Shown here one piece after another: positions 9,374 through 17,740 of a stretch of DNA of 64,000 nt; the first letter of the stretch is position 1, and each line of letters begins with the position of its first letter. The notes beneath the pieces were generated by a model. The model made no database searches. It had not been told where the DNA came from and saw only the letters and a program-made list of their open reading frames with translations. The position numbers were made by a program, and so were the translations under genes. The DNA is from Clostridia bacterium 41_269 (GTDB lineage Bacteria; Bacillota; DTU086). The stretch lies in assembly GCA_001508005.1 (NCBI GenBank), contig LGEZ01000002.1, positions 54,317-118,316 of the forward strand, in the 5' to 3' direction.

Positions 9374-11413
9374 ATGAAAGTTTATAATACCGAGCAGATA
9401 AGAAATATAGCTCTTGTTTCCCATGGAGGAGCTGGTAAAACAACTCTTACAGAGGCCATGCTTTATAATACGGGAGTAATTACCCGTATGGGTAGAGTAG
9501 AAGATGGAAATACCGTATCTGATTATGATCCTGAGGAAATTAAGAGGCAGGTATCAATTAATCTTTCCCTTGTCCCTTTAGAATGGAAAAATTGTAAGAT
9601 AAATATTATTGATACACCAGGTTTTGCGGATTTTTCATCTGAGGTTAAAAGTGCAATAAGGGTGGCTGATGGTGTGGCGGTATTGATTTCAGCACCTGAT
9701 GGAGTAGAGGTTTTAACAGAGGTTTATTGGAAGCTTGCAGATGAAAGAAATCTTCCCAGGGTAATTTTTGTAAATAAAATGGATAGGGAAAATGCTAATT
9801 TTGATGCAGCGTTTGCAGGATTAAAAGAAACCTTTGGAAATAAAGTAGTTGCTCTTCAAATTCCCATTGGCAAAGAAAAGGATTTTAAAGGTGTTGTTGA
9901 TATTTTGAAGATGAAAGCATTTTATGGGACAGAAGACGGTAAAATGAAAGAAGAAGATATTCCTGCAGACCTTGTGGATCTTGCTAATGAACAGAGAGAG
10001 GCATTAATTGAAGTAGTGGCTGAAGCTGATGATGAGCTTTTAATGAAGTATCTTGAAGGTGAAGAGCTTACAGAAGAAGAAATTGAAAGAGGATTAAAGG
10101 CTGGTATAAAAAATGCTTCAATTTTCCCTGTTTTAGTTGGTTCAGCTGTTAAAAATATAGGTGTGCAAAATTTGATGGACTTTTTTGTTAAATACATGCC
10201 TAATCCAGCGGAAGCATTAAAAGAAAGCAATCTTGAAGATAAGCCTTTTGCAGGCATAGTGTTTAAAACATTAGCTGATCCTTATACGGGAAAAATTAGT
10301 TATTTGAGACTTTATCAGGGAGAATTAACCAGTGATAAAGTACTTTATAACTCTAATAAAGATACTGAAGAAAAAATTGGTCAGCTTTTAATAATGCGAG
10401 GAAAGAATCAAGAACCTGTTAGTACTTTAAAAGCGGGAGATATATGTGCTATTCCTAAGCTTCAGCAAACCAGTACTGGCGATACATTATGTGAAAAAGG
10501 TTCAGATATAGTTCTAGAAGGTATTGAGTTTCCAGAGCCAAACTTCTCAGTAGCAATCACACCTAAAAATAAGGGTGATGAGGATAAGCTGGGAACCGGT
10601 ATAAGCAAAATTCTAAATGAAGATCCAGCTCTTAAAATGGAAAAAAATATTGAAACCAATGAAACTATACTAACTGGTATGGGAGAACTTCACCTTGATG
10701 TTGTGGTTTCCAAACTTAAGGAAAGATACGGGGTACAGGTGGAAATGAGTACTCCCAAGGTACCCTATAGAGAAACTATACGTAAGGCGGTCAGCAGAGT
10801 TGAGGCAAAATATAAGAAGCAAACAGGTGGACGAGGTCAGTACGGTCACGTATTTTTGGATGTAGAACCTCTACCTGATAAGGAATTTCAATTCGAAGAA
10901 ACGATTTTTGGTGGAGTTGTTCCCAAACAATATATTCCTGCGGTAGAAAAGGGCGTGCTGGAAGCAATGAAAGAGGGTGTCTTGGCAAAATATCCTGTAA
11001 CTAATATTAAGGTAACTTTAGTTGATGGTTCATATCATAGTGTTGATTCATCGGAGCATGCGTTTAAGCTTGCAGGCTCAATGGCTTTAAAGAAAGCTTT
11101 GGAACAGGCAGATCCAGTTCTTCTTGAACCTATTATGGAAGTTGAGGTAAGAGTTCCTGAAAAATTTATGGGTGATATAATGGGAGACTTAAACAGCAAG
11201 AGAGGAAGGATCTTAGGAATGGATTCTGAAGGAGAAGAGCAAGTGGTACGAGCTCTGGTACCCCTAGCAGAAATGTATAGATATGCAATTGATTTGAAAT
11301 CTATTACTCAGGGTAGAGGTAGTTTCAAGATGAAGTTTTCTCATTATGAGGAAGTTCCTCCGAATATTGCAGAAAAGATCATTCAGGAAGCTGCTTCACA
11401 AGAAGAAGAATAA
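9374..11413 (+). CDS. elongation factor G-like GTPase (FusA2 type)
   Basis: 679 residues, slightly shorter than canonical EF-G. GTPase motifs are HGGAGKTTLTEA (P-loop), DTPGFADFSSEV (G3) and VNKMDREN (G4). Canonical EF-G has HIDAGKTT and DTPGHVDF, so the changed P-loop and the missing G3 histidine place this in the EF-G-like/FusA2 group, which is usually a second, non-essential copy. Domain IV is present (RGQYGHVFLDVEP, then PVTNIKVTLVDGSYHSVDSSE), as is the C-terminal fold (PIMEVEVRVPEKFMGDIMGD). The role may be ribosome recycling or stress-related translocation (inference). A strong site, AAGGAGGAG, precedes the ATG, and a terminator follows. Confidence 0.85.
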   Translation: MKVYNTEQIRNIALVSHGGAGKTTLTEAMLYNTGVITRMGRVEDGNTVSDYDPEEIKRQVSINLSLVPLEWKNCKINIIDTPGFADFSSEVKSAIRVADGVAVLISAPDGVEVLTEVYWKLADERNLPRVIFVNKMDRENANFDAAFAGLKETFGNKVVALQIPIGKEKDFKGVVDILKMKAFYGTEDGKMKEEDIPADLVDLANEQREALIEVVAEADDELLMKYLEGEELTEEEIERGLKAGIKNASIFPVLVGSAVKNIGVQNLMDFFVKYMPNPAEALKESNLEDKPFAGIVFKTLADPYTGKISYLRLYQGELTSDKVLYNSNKDTEEKIGQLLIMRGKNQEPVSTLKAGDICAIPKLQQTSTGDTLCEKGSDIVLEGIEFPEPNFSVAITPKNKGDEDKLGTGISKILNEDPALKMEKNIETNETILTGMGELHLDVVVSKLKERYGVQVEMSTPKVPYRETIRKAVSRVEAKYKKQTGGRGQYGHVFLDVEPLPDKEFQFEETIFGGVVPKQYIPAVEKGVLEAMKEGVLAKYPVTNIKVTLVDGSYHSVDSSEHAFKLAGSMALKKALEQADPVLLEPIMEVEVRVPEKFMGDIMGDLNSKRGRILGMDSEGEEQVVRALVPLAEMYRYAIDLKSITQGRGSFKMKFSHYEEVPPNIAEKIIQEAASQEEE

Positions 11414-11432
11414 TAAAAAATTAGGGAAGATT

Positions 11433-11463
11433 AAGCGCCACTTGAAAGTGGCGCTTTAAATTT
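11433..11463 (+). terminator. rho-independent terminator after the EF-G-like gene
   Basis: A 9-bp perfect stem (AAGCGCCAC / GTGGCGCTT) with a TTGAAA loop, followed by a mixed T/A tail. It also sits just before the end of the convergent lipoprotein gene and could serve both strands. Confidence 0.85.
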
Positions 11464-11482
11464 TATATTAAACGTGCTTAAT

Positions 11483-12070
11483 TTACTCTATGCTAATTAA
11501 TGTTTCATTTCTTCCCAATGGTTTGGATGTATCAACATGACCGGCCAATGTTTCTACCGTTTGTCCTTCTACTAATATCTGAACTTTTTCAACTCCTGGA
11601 AATTTGATAAGGGTGTTTGCGATTGAAGCTACTGCCAATTCTTCTCCTCTGCTGCCCACAGATAGTTTTGTTATTTCTCGGGAAAAATTTGGGTAAGCTA
11701 TGAAGTCTTTAACTGTAACATCAATAACACGGGTGTCCTTGGGAAAGGGGTTTCTTTTGTCTTGTATCAATTTTTCTAAAGCAGCTTTTAGCATGTTTGG
11801 TTCAGGTTCAATAGTTATAACTTCAGGTATCAAAACAAAGTCATTTTGGGTGCTTTTTATGTAATATATTGTTATTTTTTCCTTACTTTCTTTTTTATAA
11901 CTGTTAAGTTCTTTTTCCAGATTTTTAATTTTTTCTTGTAATAGGCGATTTTCGGCTTCAAGCTTATTAATATTATTTTTTGTATCATTTGTACTGCAAC
12001 CCGAAGCTAACAGTAATGCCAACATTAAAACTATAAGGATTTTCTTCTTTTTCATAATGAACTTTTTCAT
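11483..12070 (-). CDS. GerMN-domain lipoprotein
   Basis: 195 residues. The N-terminus is a lipoprotein signal (basic MKKFIMKKKK, a hydrophobic stretch, then LLASGC with the lipid-accepting cysteine near residue 25). A short coiled coil follows (about residues 35-60), then a GerMN fold (about 70-190) with ITIYYI, EPNMLKAALEKLI and VEKVQILVEGQTVETL. GerM-type proteins act in spore germination or sporulation in Bacillus; similar lipoproteins occur elsewhere. The ATG at 12070 has GAGGTG 7 bases upstream. It is monocistronic and convergent with the EF-G-like gene. Confidence 0.8.
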   Translation of the reverse strand: MKKFIMKKKKILIVLMLALLLASGCSTNDTKNNINKLEAENRLLQEKIKNLEKELNSYKKESKEKITIYYIKSTQNDFVLIPEVITIEPEPNMLKAALEKLIQDKRNPFPKDTRVIDVTVKDFIAYPNFSREITKLSVGSRGEELAVASIANTLIKFPGVEKVQILVEGQTVETLAGHVDTSKPLGRNETLISIE

Positions 12071-12329
12071 GAAAATTCACCTCATTATAAAATAAAAAAT
12101 TTTATAATTTAATTATGTTCCAAAAAAAAATTTTTTAGCTATAAATTTTTTTGACTTTATTTAAAATAGAGTCTAATATTTTAAAAATATGTTATTATTT
12201 GTTATATTATAAAAAAATTATATAAGGTCTTTTTAAAGAAAAATTGACATCTGCTGTTTTTTAATACATTTGCAGCAAAATTTTCAGGTTTTGCTTTTAG
12301 GGTGATGGGATTTTCTCATTCCCTTTTTA

Positions 12330-13427
12330 TTGTGCTCTAGTCATAATTTAAATAAATTATGGAATGTCTTAATGTTGAGAAAAAAGTACAAAATTAATTA
12401 TTACAACGATGTTACCAATCTTCCCAACAGAAGGAACCCCTATCTTTACTTAAGAAACAGAAAGGAATTTTCAGTATTGTTGATTGATTTGGGTAGATTA
12501 AAGGGTGTAAATGAAACTTATGGTTTTATTTATGGGGATATGCTTTTAAATTTTGCTGCAAAAGAAATAGTGCGTATTGTTGGTACAAAAGGCAGAGCTT
12601 TTCATTTCCAAGGCGAAGAGTTTGCAGTATTTCTTCGGGAGCAAGACCCAAAAAAATTATCCAATGGGTTGAAGGTCTGACGGAAGAGTTTCAAAGGGCA
12701 AATTTTTGATAAATGGTAAGAGAAAAAGAATGCCGTTTAATTTAAAAGTGGGGATATATAATAAAGAAGGAAAATTTTATCTGCAGTATCAACCAATTTT
12801 AGATTTGGAAAGTGAAGAAGTTATCGGAGCTGAATCACTTTTAGAATGGAAGTGTCTATCGCTAGGAGAAGTTTCTTCCAGTGAATTTATTCCCGTTGTT
12901 GAAGAAGAAAATTATATAGGTGATTTAGGGTTTTTTGTTTTTGAGCAGTCCTGTAGGTTTTTAAAAAGAGTAAAAAAGCTTGTTCCTTCATTCAAAATTA
13001 ATATAAATATTTCACCTATTCAGTTGTTAAAGATATAAAATTTGAAATAACTGAAAATCAGATACTGAGAGATGAAGAGTTTAATAAAAAACACTGGAAA
13101 AAATTACTGAAGTTGGGTTCTTCCGTTGTTTTAGATGATTTTGGGACTGGTTTTTCATCAATAAAGAATTTAGTTCTATTCCCAGTATCTGAAATAAAAA
13201 TAGATTCCTTTTTAGCCAAGGAAATGATGATAGATAAAAAAGCTGAAATTTTAGTTAGTTCTATTATTTTTGCTGCTAAAGAGGCGGGATATCTTTTAAC
13301 TTTGGAAGGCGTTGAAAATGAAGAACAGTTTTTGAAAGCTAAGCAGATGGGGTTTAATATGGTGCAGGGATATTATATAGCCAAACCCATTTTAGAAGAA
13401 GAATTTATAAAAAAATTACTAAATTAG
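12330..13427 (+). pseudogene. decayed GGDEF-EAL cyclic-di-GMP protein
   Basis: Three open pieces in different frames read as one protein: 12330-12680 (N-terminal GGDEF: NLPNRRNPYLYL, IYGDMLLNFAAKEI, FQGEEFAVFL), 12706-13038 (start of EAL: YLQYQPILDLESEEVIGAES) and 13041-13427 (rest of EAL: FEITENQ, VLDDFGTGFSSI, EGVENEEQF, MVQGYY). The GGDEF signature is changed to QGEEF and the EAL signature to ESL. About 30-40 residues expected after NISPIQLL are missing, as is the end of the GGDEF domain, so this is more than a single sequencing slip. Once a cyclic-di-GMP turnover protein, it is now almost certainly inactive. Confidence 0.85.
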
Positions 13428-13527
13428 TTAGAAGTTGGTGTTTTTTTATTTGGCTTTTATAAGGAAAATTTGTTAAGATATCCTAAAAAATTTACTCAGA
13501 AATTAAATTTGTGGAGGGATATTATGC

Positions 13528-13920
13528 ATGATAGGTCGGAGAGAAGAATTTGCTTTGGGCATCCCTTAAATTGATGAGCAGCATAAAAAGCTTTTTGATA
13601 TTGCAGAAAGAATTTATGAACTTTATAAAGATGAGTTTGTTATTGACAAATACGATAGAATTGTCGAGCTAATAGAGGAATTAAAAGACTATATCATTTA
13701 TCACTTTGAAACAGAGGAAGATTATATAGAGAGTATAGGATATAATAAGATGTTCACCCACAAATTAGAACATGAAAAATTTGTTGATAGAATCTTAAAT
13801 GTTGATTTAACTCAAGTAGATGAGAACCATGATGCTTATTTAGTGGAAACCCTTGATTTTGTTGTAAAATGGATAGAAAAACATATTCTTAAAAAGGATA
13901 AACAGATAGTTTCGGGTTGA
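13528..13920 (+). pseudogene. bacteriohemerythrin gene with an early in-frame TAA
   Basis: Translated from ATG 13528 (GGAGGG upstream) the frame reads MIGRREEFALGIP, then TAA at 13567-13569, then IDEQHKKLFDIAERIYELYK and on to TGA 13920. The metal ligands of a hemerythrin are all there after the stop: H of DEQH, H and E of HFETEE, two H of HKLEHEKF, and H of KHILKKD. Codon 14 is normally variable, so a single base change (for example GAA to TAA) explains it. The product would bind O2 through a di-iron centre. It lies directly after the broken GGDEF-EAL gene. Confidence 0.85.
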
Positions 13921-13938
13921 TAATTTTCTTGTTAAAAA

Positions 13939-13976
13939 GATAACCCCATATATGTTTGCGGGGTTGTCTTTTTTTG
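13939..13976 (+). terminator. rho-independent terminator after the hemerythrin pseudogene
   Basis: A 9-bp stem (GATAACCCC / GGGGTTGTC, one G-T pair), a 12-base loop and a run of seven T. Confidence 0.85.
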
Positions 13977-14060
13977 TTAGAAGACTAAACTGAAATAGTT
14001 TTGTAAATAATTATTTTTCAAAGATTCTTTCGAAAGCTGGCACCAAAGATTGATTTCATA

Positions 14061-14103
14061 AAAAAAACACCTCCCCACGACCATCGGACTCTGTGGGGAG
14101 GTT
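14061..14103 (-). terminator. rho-independent terminator of the tRNA-Trp gene
   Basis: On the minus strand a perfect 10-bp stem (ACCTCCCCAC / GTGGGGAGGT) is followed by GTTTTTTTT. It lies 32 bases past the tRNA 3' end, reading in the same direction. Confidence 0.9.
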
Positions 14104-14134
14104 CTGAAAGTGGAATGTATTAAGACTGAAGACC

Positions 14135-14210
14135 TGGCAGGGGAGACAGGATTCGAACCTGCGACCAACGGATTTGGAGTCCGCTACTCTACCAATTGAG
14201 CTACTCCCCT
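14135..14210 (-). tRNA. tRNA-Trp (anticodon CCA)
   Basis: The minus strand folds as a complete cloverleaf of 76 nt: acceptor AGGGGAG pairs with CTCCCCT, the D-arm is GCTCAATTGGTAGAGT, and the anticodon arm CGGACTCCAAATCCG places CCA at the loop. The T-arm is GCAGGTTCGAATCCTGT, and the 3' CCA is encoded. It stands alone with its own promoter and terminator. Confidence 0.97.
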
Positions 14211-14230
14211 ATGTTATCTTTGCGGTTCTA

Positions 14231-14259
14231 ATTATAAATTAATTGTTTTAAACAGTCAA
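14231..14259 (-). promoter_or_regulatory. sigma-A-type promoter of tRNA-Trp
   Basis: On the minus strand TTGACT (14254-14259) and TATAAT (14231-14236) are separated by exactly 17 bases. The -10 box ends 20 bases upstream of the mature tRNA 5' end. Confidence 0.85.
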
Positions 14260-14548
14260 TACCATGAGCTGGTTTATTTAATCTAGATCTACCAGAGTTT
14301 CGTTCCAAAGAAATTTGAAAAATGGCTCTATGCAGTGATGTTGTTTAAATAAAAGTTTGCTGTATAACAACTCTGTGGTATTATATAATAGATTAACGAT
14401 TAAAATTTTTATTCAGCATATTATTTTATGATATCTTTTGATATTATAATTATAATAGAAATAACTGGAAACAGGAAGGGCCTAAGGCTCTTTTATTTTT
14501 GCAGTGTTCTTACGGATTTTATTAAAATTTTGGAGGGAGAAAAACAGT
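14260..14548 (+). promoter_or_regulatory. AT-rich spacer with a candidate promoter for the ABC-class ATPase gene
   Basis: There is no gene in this stretch. TTGCTG (14357-14362) with TATTAT (14379-14384) at 16-base spacing is a possible rightward promoter; an overlapping TATAAT at 14384-14389 is the alternative -10. AGGGCCTAAGGCTCT near 14477 followed by T-rich sequence is a weak hairpin of uncertain meaning. Confidence 0.4.
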
Positions 14549-16276
14549 ATGCTCAATAAAGAACAGTTTAAAAAGAAGCTAAATTCCATTAATGGACGCG
14601 GTTATAAAGCCTATAAAGATATTGCTGGAGAATATGATTTTGGTGAGTTTATATTATTCATAGATTATGTCCAGGGAGATCCTTTTGCAGCTCCATCAAG
14701 AATTAGATTGAGGGTTGAACAAAATAAAGCTCGTTTTCCAGAAAGACTTTTCAGCAATAAAGTGCGAAGAATTGCTTTAGAAGACTATATAACAAGAAAT
14801 GTAGCTTTGGCAATAAAAAAATATGTTCAGGGTAATAGGGGTACTGGAAAAAGTGGTTTAATTGATATTGATTCATGTGGACAGCAAATATTGGAAAAGA
14901 CATCTATTGTAATAAATAAGCAATTTGTAGAAGCAAGGCTGTCAGTAGGTCTTCCTGCAAGAGGAAGACAGGTGCTGAGCAATCAAGCGGAAATAATGTT
15001 TTTTGAAGAAATTCCTAAAATTGTGCGTGAAGCTTTATATGCTGATAATATTAACGTTGCGGCAGCTGAAAAACATGTTCTTTTAGTGGAAGATCAAGAA
15101 TTTATTAGATCACGTTTAAGTGAAAAAGGTTTAGTTGCTTTTATAGGAGAAGGTTCAATTTTACCGAGAAGAAGTGGAGTAAGTGATCTTCCTTTAACTG
15201 GTGATAAAGTTGTACCTTTTAAAACACCCCCAAGTTTAAGGGTAAGTTTTGAAACTCCTAATAATGGTTTGATTTATGGAATGGGAATTCCTGAAGGAGT
15301 TACGCTGATTGTTGGGGGTGGCTATCATGGAAAATCAACCCTTTTAAGGGCAATAGAAAAAGGCATTTATAATCATATTCAAGGGGATGGAAGAGAGTGG
15401 GTTATTACGATTTGCGATGCTGTTAAAATAAGGGCCGAGGATGGCAGAAGGGTAGAAAAGGTAAATATTAGCCCATTTATAAATAATCTTCCATATGGAC
15501 AGGGCACCAAATGCTTCAGCACTGAAAATGCTAGTGGAAGTACTTCTCAAGCGGCAAATATTATAGAAGCATTGGAAATGAAGGCAAAACTTCTTTTATT
15601 GGATGAGGATACCAGTGCCACTAATTTTATGATTAGGGATGTCAGGATGCAGAATTTAGTCGCTAAAGAAAAAGAACCTATAACTCCATTTATAGATAAA
15701 GTTCGTCAGCTATACGAAGATTATGGAGTATCTACGATATTAGTTGTTGGAGGTTCAGGAGATTATTTTGATGTTGCTGACACTGTTATTATGATGGAGG
15801 AGTATGTACCTAAAGATGTTACAAAAGAAGCCAAAGAAATTGCATTAACTTTTAAAAATCTTAGAAAAAAAGAGGGAGGACAGGGATTTGGCAGTATAAC
15901 AAGTAGAATACCTTTAAGAAAATCTTTTAATCCCCAAAAAGGCAAAAAAATAAAAATAGATGCTAAAGGACTTCACAGTATCGTATTTGGCCGTTCAGTA
16001 ATTGATCTTTCTGCTGTGGAGCAGCTGGTTCATTTAAGCCAAACCAATGCTATAGGTTATTCGATTTATTACGCTCTCAAGAAAAATTATATTAATGATA
16101 ATTATTCAATATTTGAAATTGTAAAAAATGTCGAAAGAGATATTGATCAAAAAGGCTTAGATGTAATTTCTCCTTTTTACGGCAAACATCCGGGTAATTT
16201 TGCAAGACCAAGAAGATTTGAAATTGCAGCGGCAATAAATCGTTTAAGAACATTAGAAGTTGTAGTTAAGGAATAA
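14549..16276 (+). CDS. predicted ABC-class ATPase (PF09818 family)
   Basis: 575 residues from ATG 14549 (GGAGGGAG 13 bases upstream). Walker A is GGGYHGKSTLL (about residue 258), Walker B is LLLLDEDTSATNFM (about residue 350) and ENASGSTSQAANIIEAL is the signature-like segment before it. There are no membrane helices, so this is a soluble ABC-class ATPase, a family widespread in Firmicutes and without known function; an RNA- or DNA-linked role has been guessed. The stop overlaps the convergent DUF523 gene by 24 bases. Confidence 0.85.
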   Translation: MLNKEQFKKKLNSINGRGYKAYKDIAGEYDFGEFILFIDYVQGDPFAAPSRIRLRVEQNKARFPERLFSNKVRRIALEDYITRNVALAIKKYVQGNRGTGKSGLIDIDSCGQQILEKTSIVINKQFVEARLSVGLPARGRQVLSNQAEIMFFEEIPKIVREALYADNINVAAAEKHVLLVEDQEFIRSRLSEKGLVAFIGEGSILPRRSGVSDLPLTGDKVVPFKTPPSLRVSFETPNNGLIYGMGIPEGVTLIVGGGYHGKSTLLRAIEKGIYNHIQGDGREWVITICDAVKIRAEDGRRVEKVNISPFINNLPYGQGTKCFSTENASGSTSQAANIIEALEMKAKLLLLDEDTSATNFMIRDVRMQNLVAKEKEPITPFIDKVRQLYEDYGVSTILVVGGSGDYFDVADTVIMMEEYVPKDVTKEAKEIALTFKNLRKKEGGQGFGSITSRIPLRKSFNPQKGKKIKIDAKGLHSIVFGRSVIDLSAVEQLVHLSQTNAIGYSIYYALKKNYINDNYSIFEIVKNVERDIDQKGLDVISPFYGKHPGNFARPRRFEIAAAINRLRTLEVVVKE

Positions 16277-16708
16277 TTCTTTTTCGGTTATAACTTTTAT
16301 TCCGTTTTTTTTAAGGAGAGCGGCGGCAACTCCATCTCCCTTTTTTAACTTTCCTTTAAAGGAACCATCATAAATAAAACCACTTCCACAAGAAGGGCTG
16401 TGGGACTTTAAGATTGCTTCTTTAGCTCCACAAAACTGGGCAATTTTAAGAGTTTGTTCGGCTCCAAAAATAAAATTTTTTGTAACATCTACTCCGTTTT
16501 TAGTTATAACTTTTGCATTACCTTCTAAAACATCACTTCCATCACCACAAACAATTTCCGCTTGAGGTCTCGGGGTAGGCAGGCCTCCCAATTGTTCTGG
16601 GCAGATGGGTATAATGCATTTGGGTAGTTTATCCAAAAAAGAAAGGGCATTGTTTCCACCGTTATATTTGCAATTTATACCAATAAGACAAGCACTAATT
16701 AAAATCAT
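16253..16708 (-). CDS. DUF523 protein
   Basis: 151 residues, full family length. Conserved blocks are ISACLIGINCKYNG at the N-terminus, PICPEQLGGLPTPRPQAEI (about residues 35-53) and KSHSPSCGSGFIYDG (about residue 103). The cysteines in these blocks are conserved in DUF523 and suggest metal or sulphur chemistry, but no function is established. It ends inside the last codons of the ABC-class ATPase gene on the opposite strand. Confidence 0.85.
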   Translation of the reverse strand: MILISACLIGINCKYNGGNNALSFLDKLPKCIIPICPEQLGGLPTPRPQAEIVCGDGSDVLEGNAKVITKNGVDVTKNFIFGAEQTLKIAQFCGAKEAILKSHSPSCGSGFIYDGSFKGKLKKGDGVAAALLKKNGIKVITEKELFLNYNF

Positions 16709-16750
16709 CTATGGTCACCTTTTATGGTTAAATTCTATTCTTTTTTTGTT

Positions 16751-16794
16751 TATAGAACAGAGTTGTTTACATTATAGAACGGAGTTATTTACAT
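16751..16794. repeat. tandem 22-bp direct repeat in a promoter-like region
   Basis: Two adjoining copies (16751-16772 and 16773-16794) agree at 20 of 22 positions: TATAGAAC, A or G, GAGTT, G or A, TTTACAT. The second copy supplies TTTACA, which could be a -35 box for the rightward TIM-barrel gene, with AT-rich sequence about 17 bases on. The arrangement looks like a double operator. Confidence 0.75.
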
Positions 16795-16848
16795 TTTTAT
16801 TTTAATTTCTTTTAATATAAATATAAATTTAAAAGAGGGTGAAAAATT

Positions 16849-17700
16849 TTGTGCCGCTTTGGACCTGCAGGGAATTCTCCAGCTTTTTATAAAAGTGGAG
16901 GAAAATCTTCCTTAGAAGTTCCCCAGTGGTTGTACAATTTAGGGTTGTCTGCCTATGAATATCAGTGCGGAAGAGGAGTAAAAACTGGTGAGGAAACAGC
17001 AAAATTAATTGGTATAAATGCAGAAAAGTATGGTATAGCTTTAAGTATTCATGCTCCATATTATATTAACCTTTGTACTCCAGAGAAAGATAAGCTGCAG
17101 AAATCAAAAAATCATCTTCTAAAATCAATGCAGTTGGCCAAGTGGATGAAAGCAGATTTAGTTGTTTTCCATCCGGGAAGCGTTGGAAGTTTGGACCGGA
17201 AAGATGCTTTTAAAAATGCAGCTCGAGCCTTAGAAGATCTTTTGATAAATGAAGTTCCCAAATGGGGGTTGGATGGCATAAAAATTTCCCCGGAGACTAT
17301 GGGTAGGAAAAGTCAATTTGGCAGCTTAGATGAGGTAATTGAGCTGTGCAAAATTTTTAACCTTGTTCCAACGATTGATTTTGCTCATATTCATGCTTTA
17401 GGTCAAGGCTTGCTAAAAACTAAGGATGATTTTAACAGAATCTTTGAAAAAGTTGAATCAAATTTGGGCTATGATGTTTTGAAAAATCTGCATATACACT
17501 TTAGCCAAATAGAATTTACCGCATCAGGTGAAAAAAGGCACTGGTCAATGAGAGAAGAAGGTTTTGGGCCTGATTTTTCGCTGTTAGCTCCTTTGTTAAT
17601 AGAGAAGGATCTAGAAGCTACCATAATTTGCGAGTCCGCAGATAGACAGGTTGAAGATGCCTTGGTTTATAAATCCATTTATGATCATTTAAAAAATTAA
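16849..17700 (+). CDS. AP endonuclease IV-like TIM-barrel protein
   Basis: 283 residues with the endonuclease IV layout: RFGPAGNSPAF, LSIHAPYYINL (metal histidine), VVFHPGSVG (histidine), ISPETMG (glutamate), PTIDFAHIHALGQG (Asp and His), LHIHFSQIEF and ICESA (glutamate). These supply the usual tri-zinc ligands. The family cleaves abasic sites in DNA, though close relatives are sugar isomerases; the metal-ligand set favours the nuclease. The TTG start at 16849 has AGAGGGTG about 9 bases upstream. RNase J follows after 40 bases, so the two may form an operon. Confidence 0.8.
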   Translation: MCRFGPAGNSPAFYKSGGKSSLEVPQWLYNLGLSAYEYQCGRGVKTGEETAKLIGINAEKYGIALSIHAPYYINLCTPEKDKLQKSKNHLLKSMQLAKWMKADLVVFHPGSVGSLDRKDAFKNAARALEDLLINEVPKWGLDGIKISPETMGRKSQFGSLDEVIELCKIFNLVPTIDFAHIHALGQGLLKTKDDFNRIFEKVESNLGYDVLKNLHIHFSQIEFTASGEKRHWSMREEGFGPDFSLLAPLLIEKDLEATIICESADRQVEDALVYKSIYDHLKN

Positions 17701-17740
17701 TATAATGCTTAGGCTTTTATTTTTGAAAGGATGTGTAGGA

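Noticed and set aside
13977..14168. Minus-strand open frame with VAGSNPVSPA
   Set aside because: It is translated tRNA-Trp sequence and its terminator, a common false gene.
16751..16794. CRISPR array
   Set aside because: Only two directly adjoining copies with no spacer between them.
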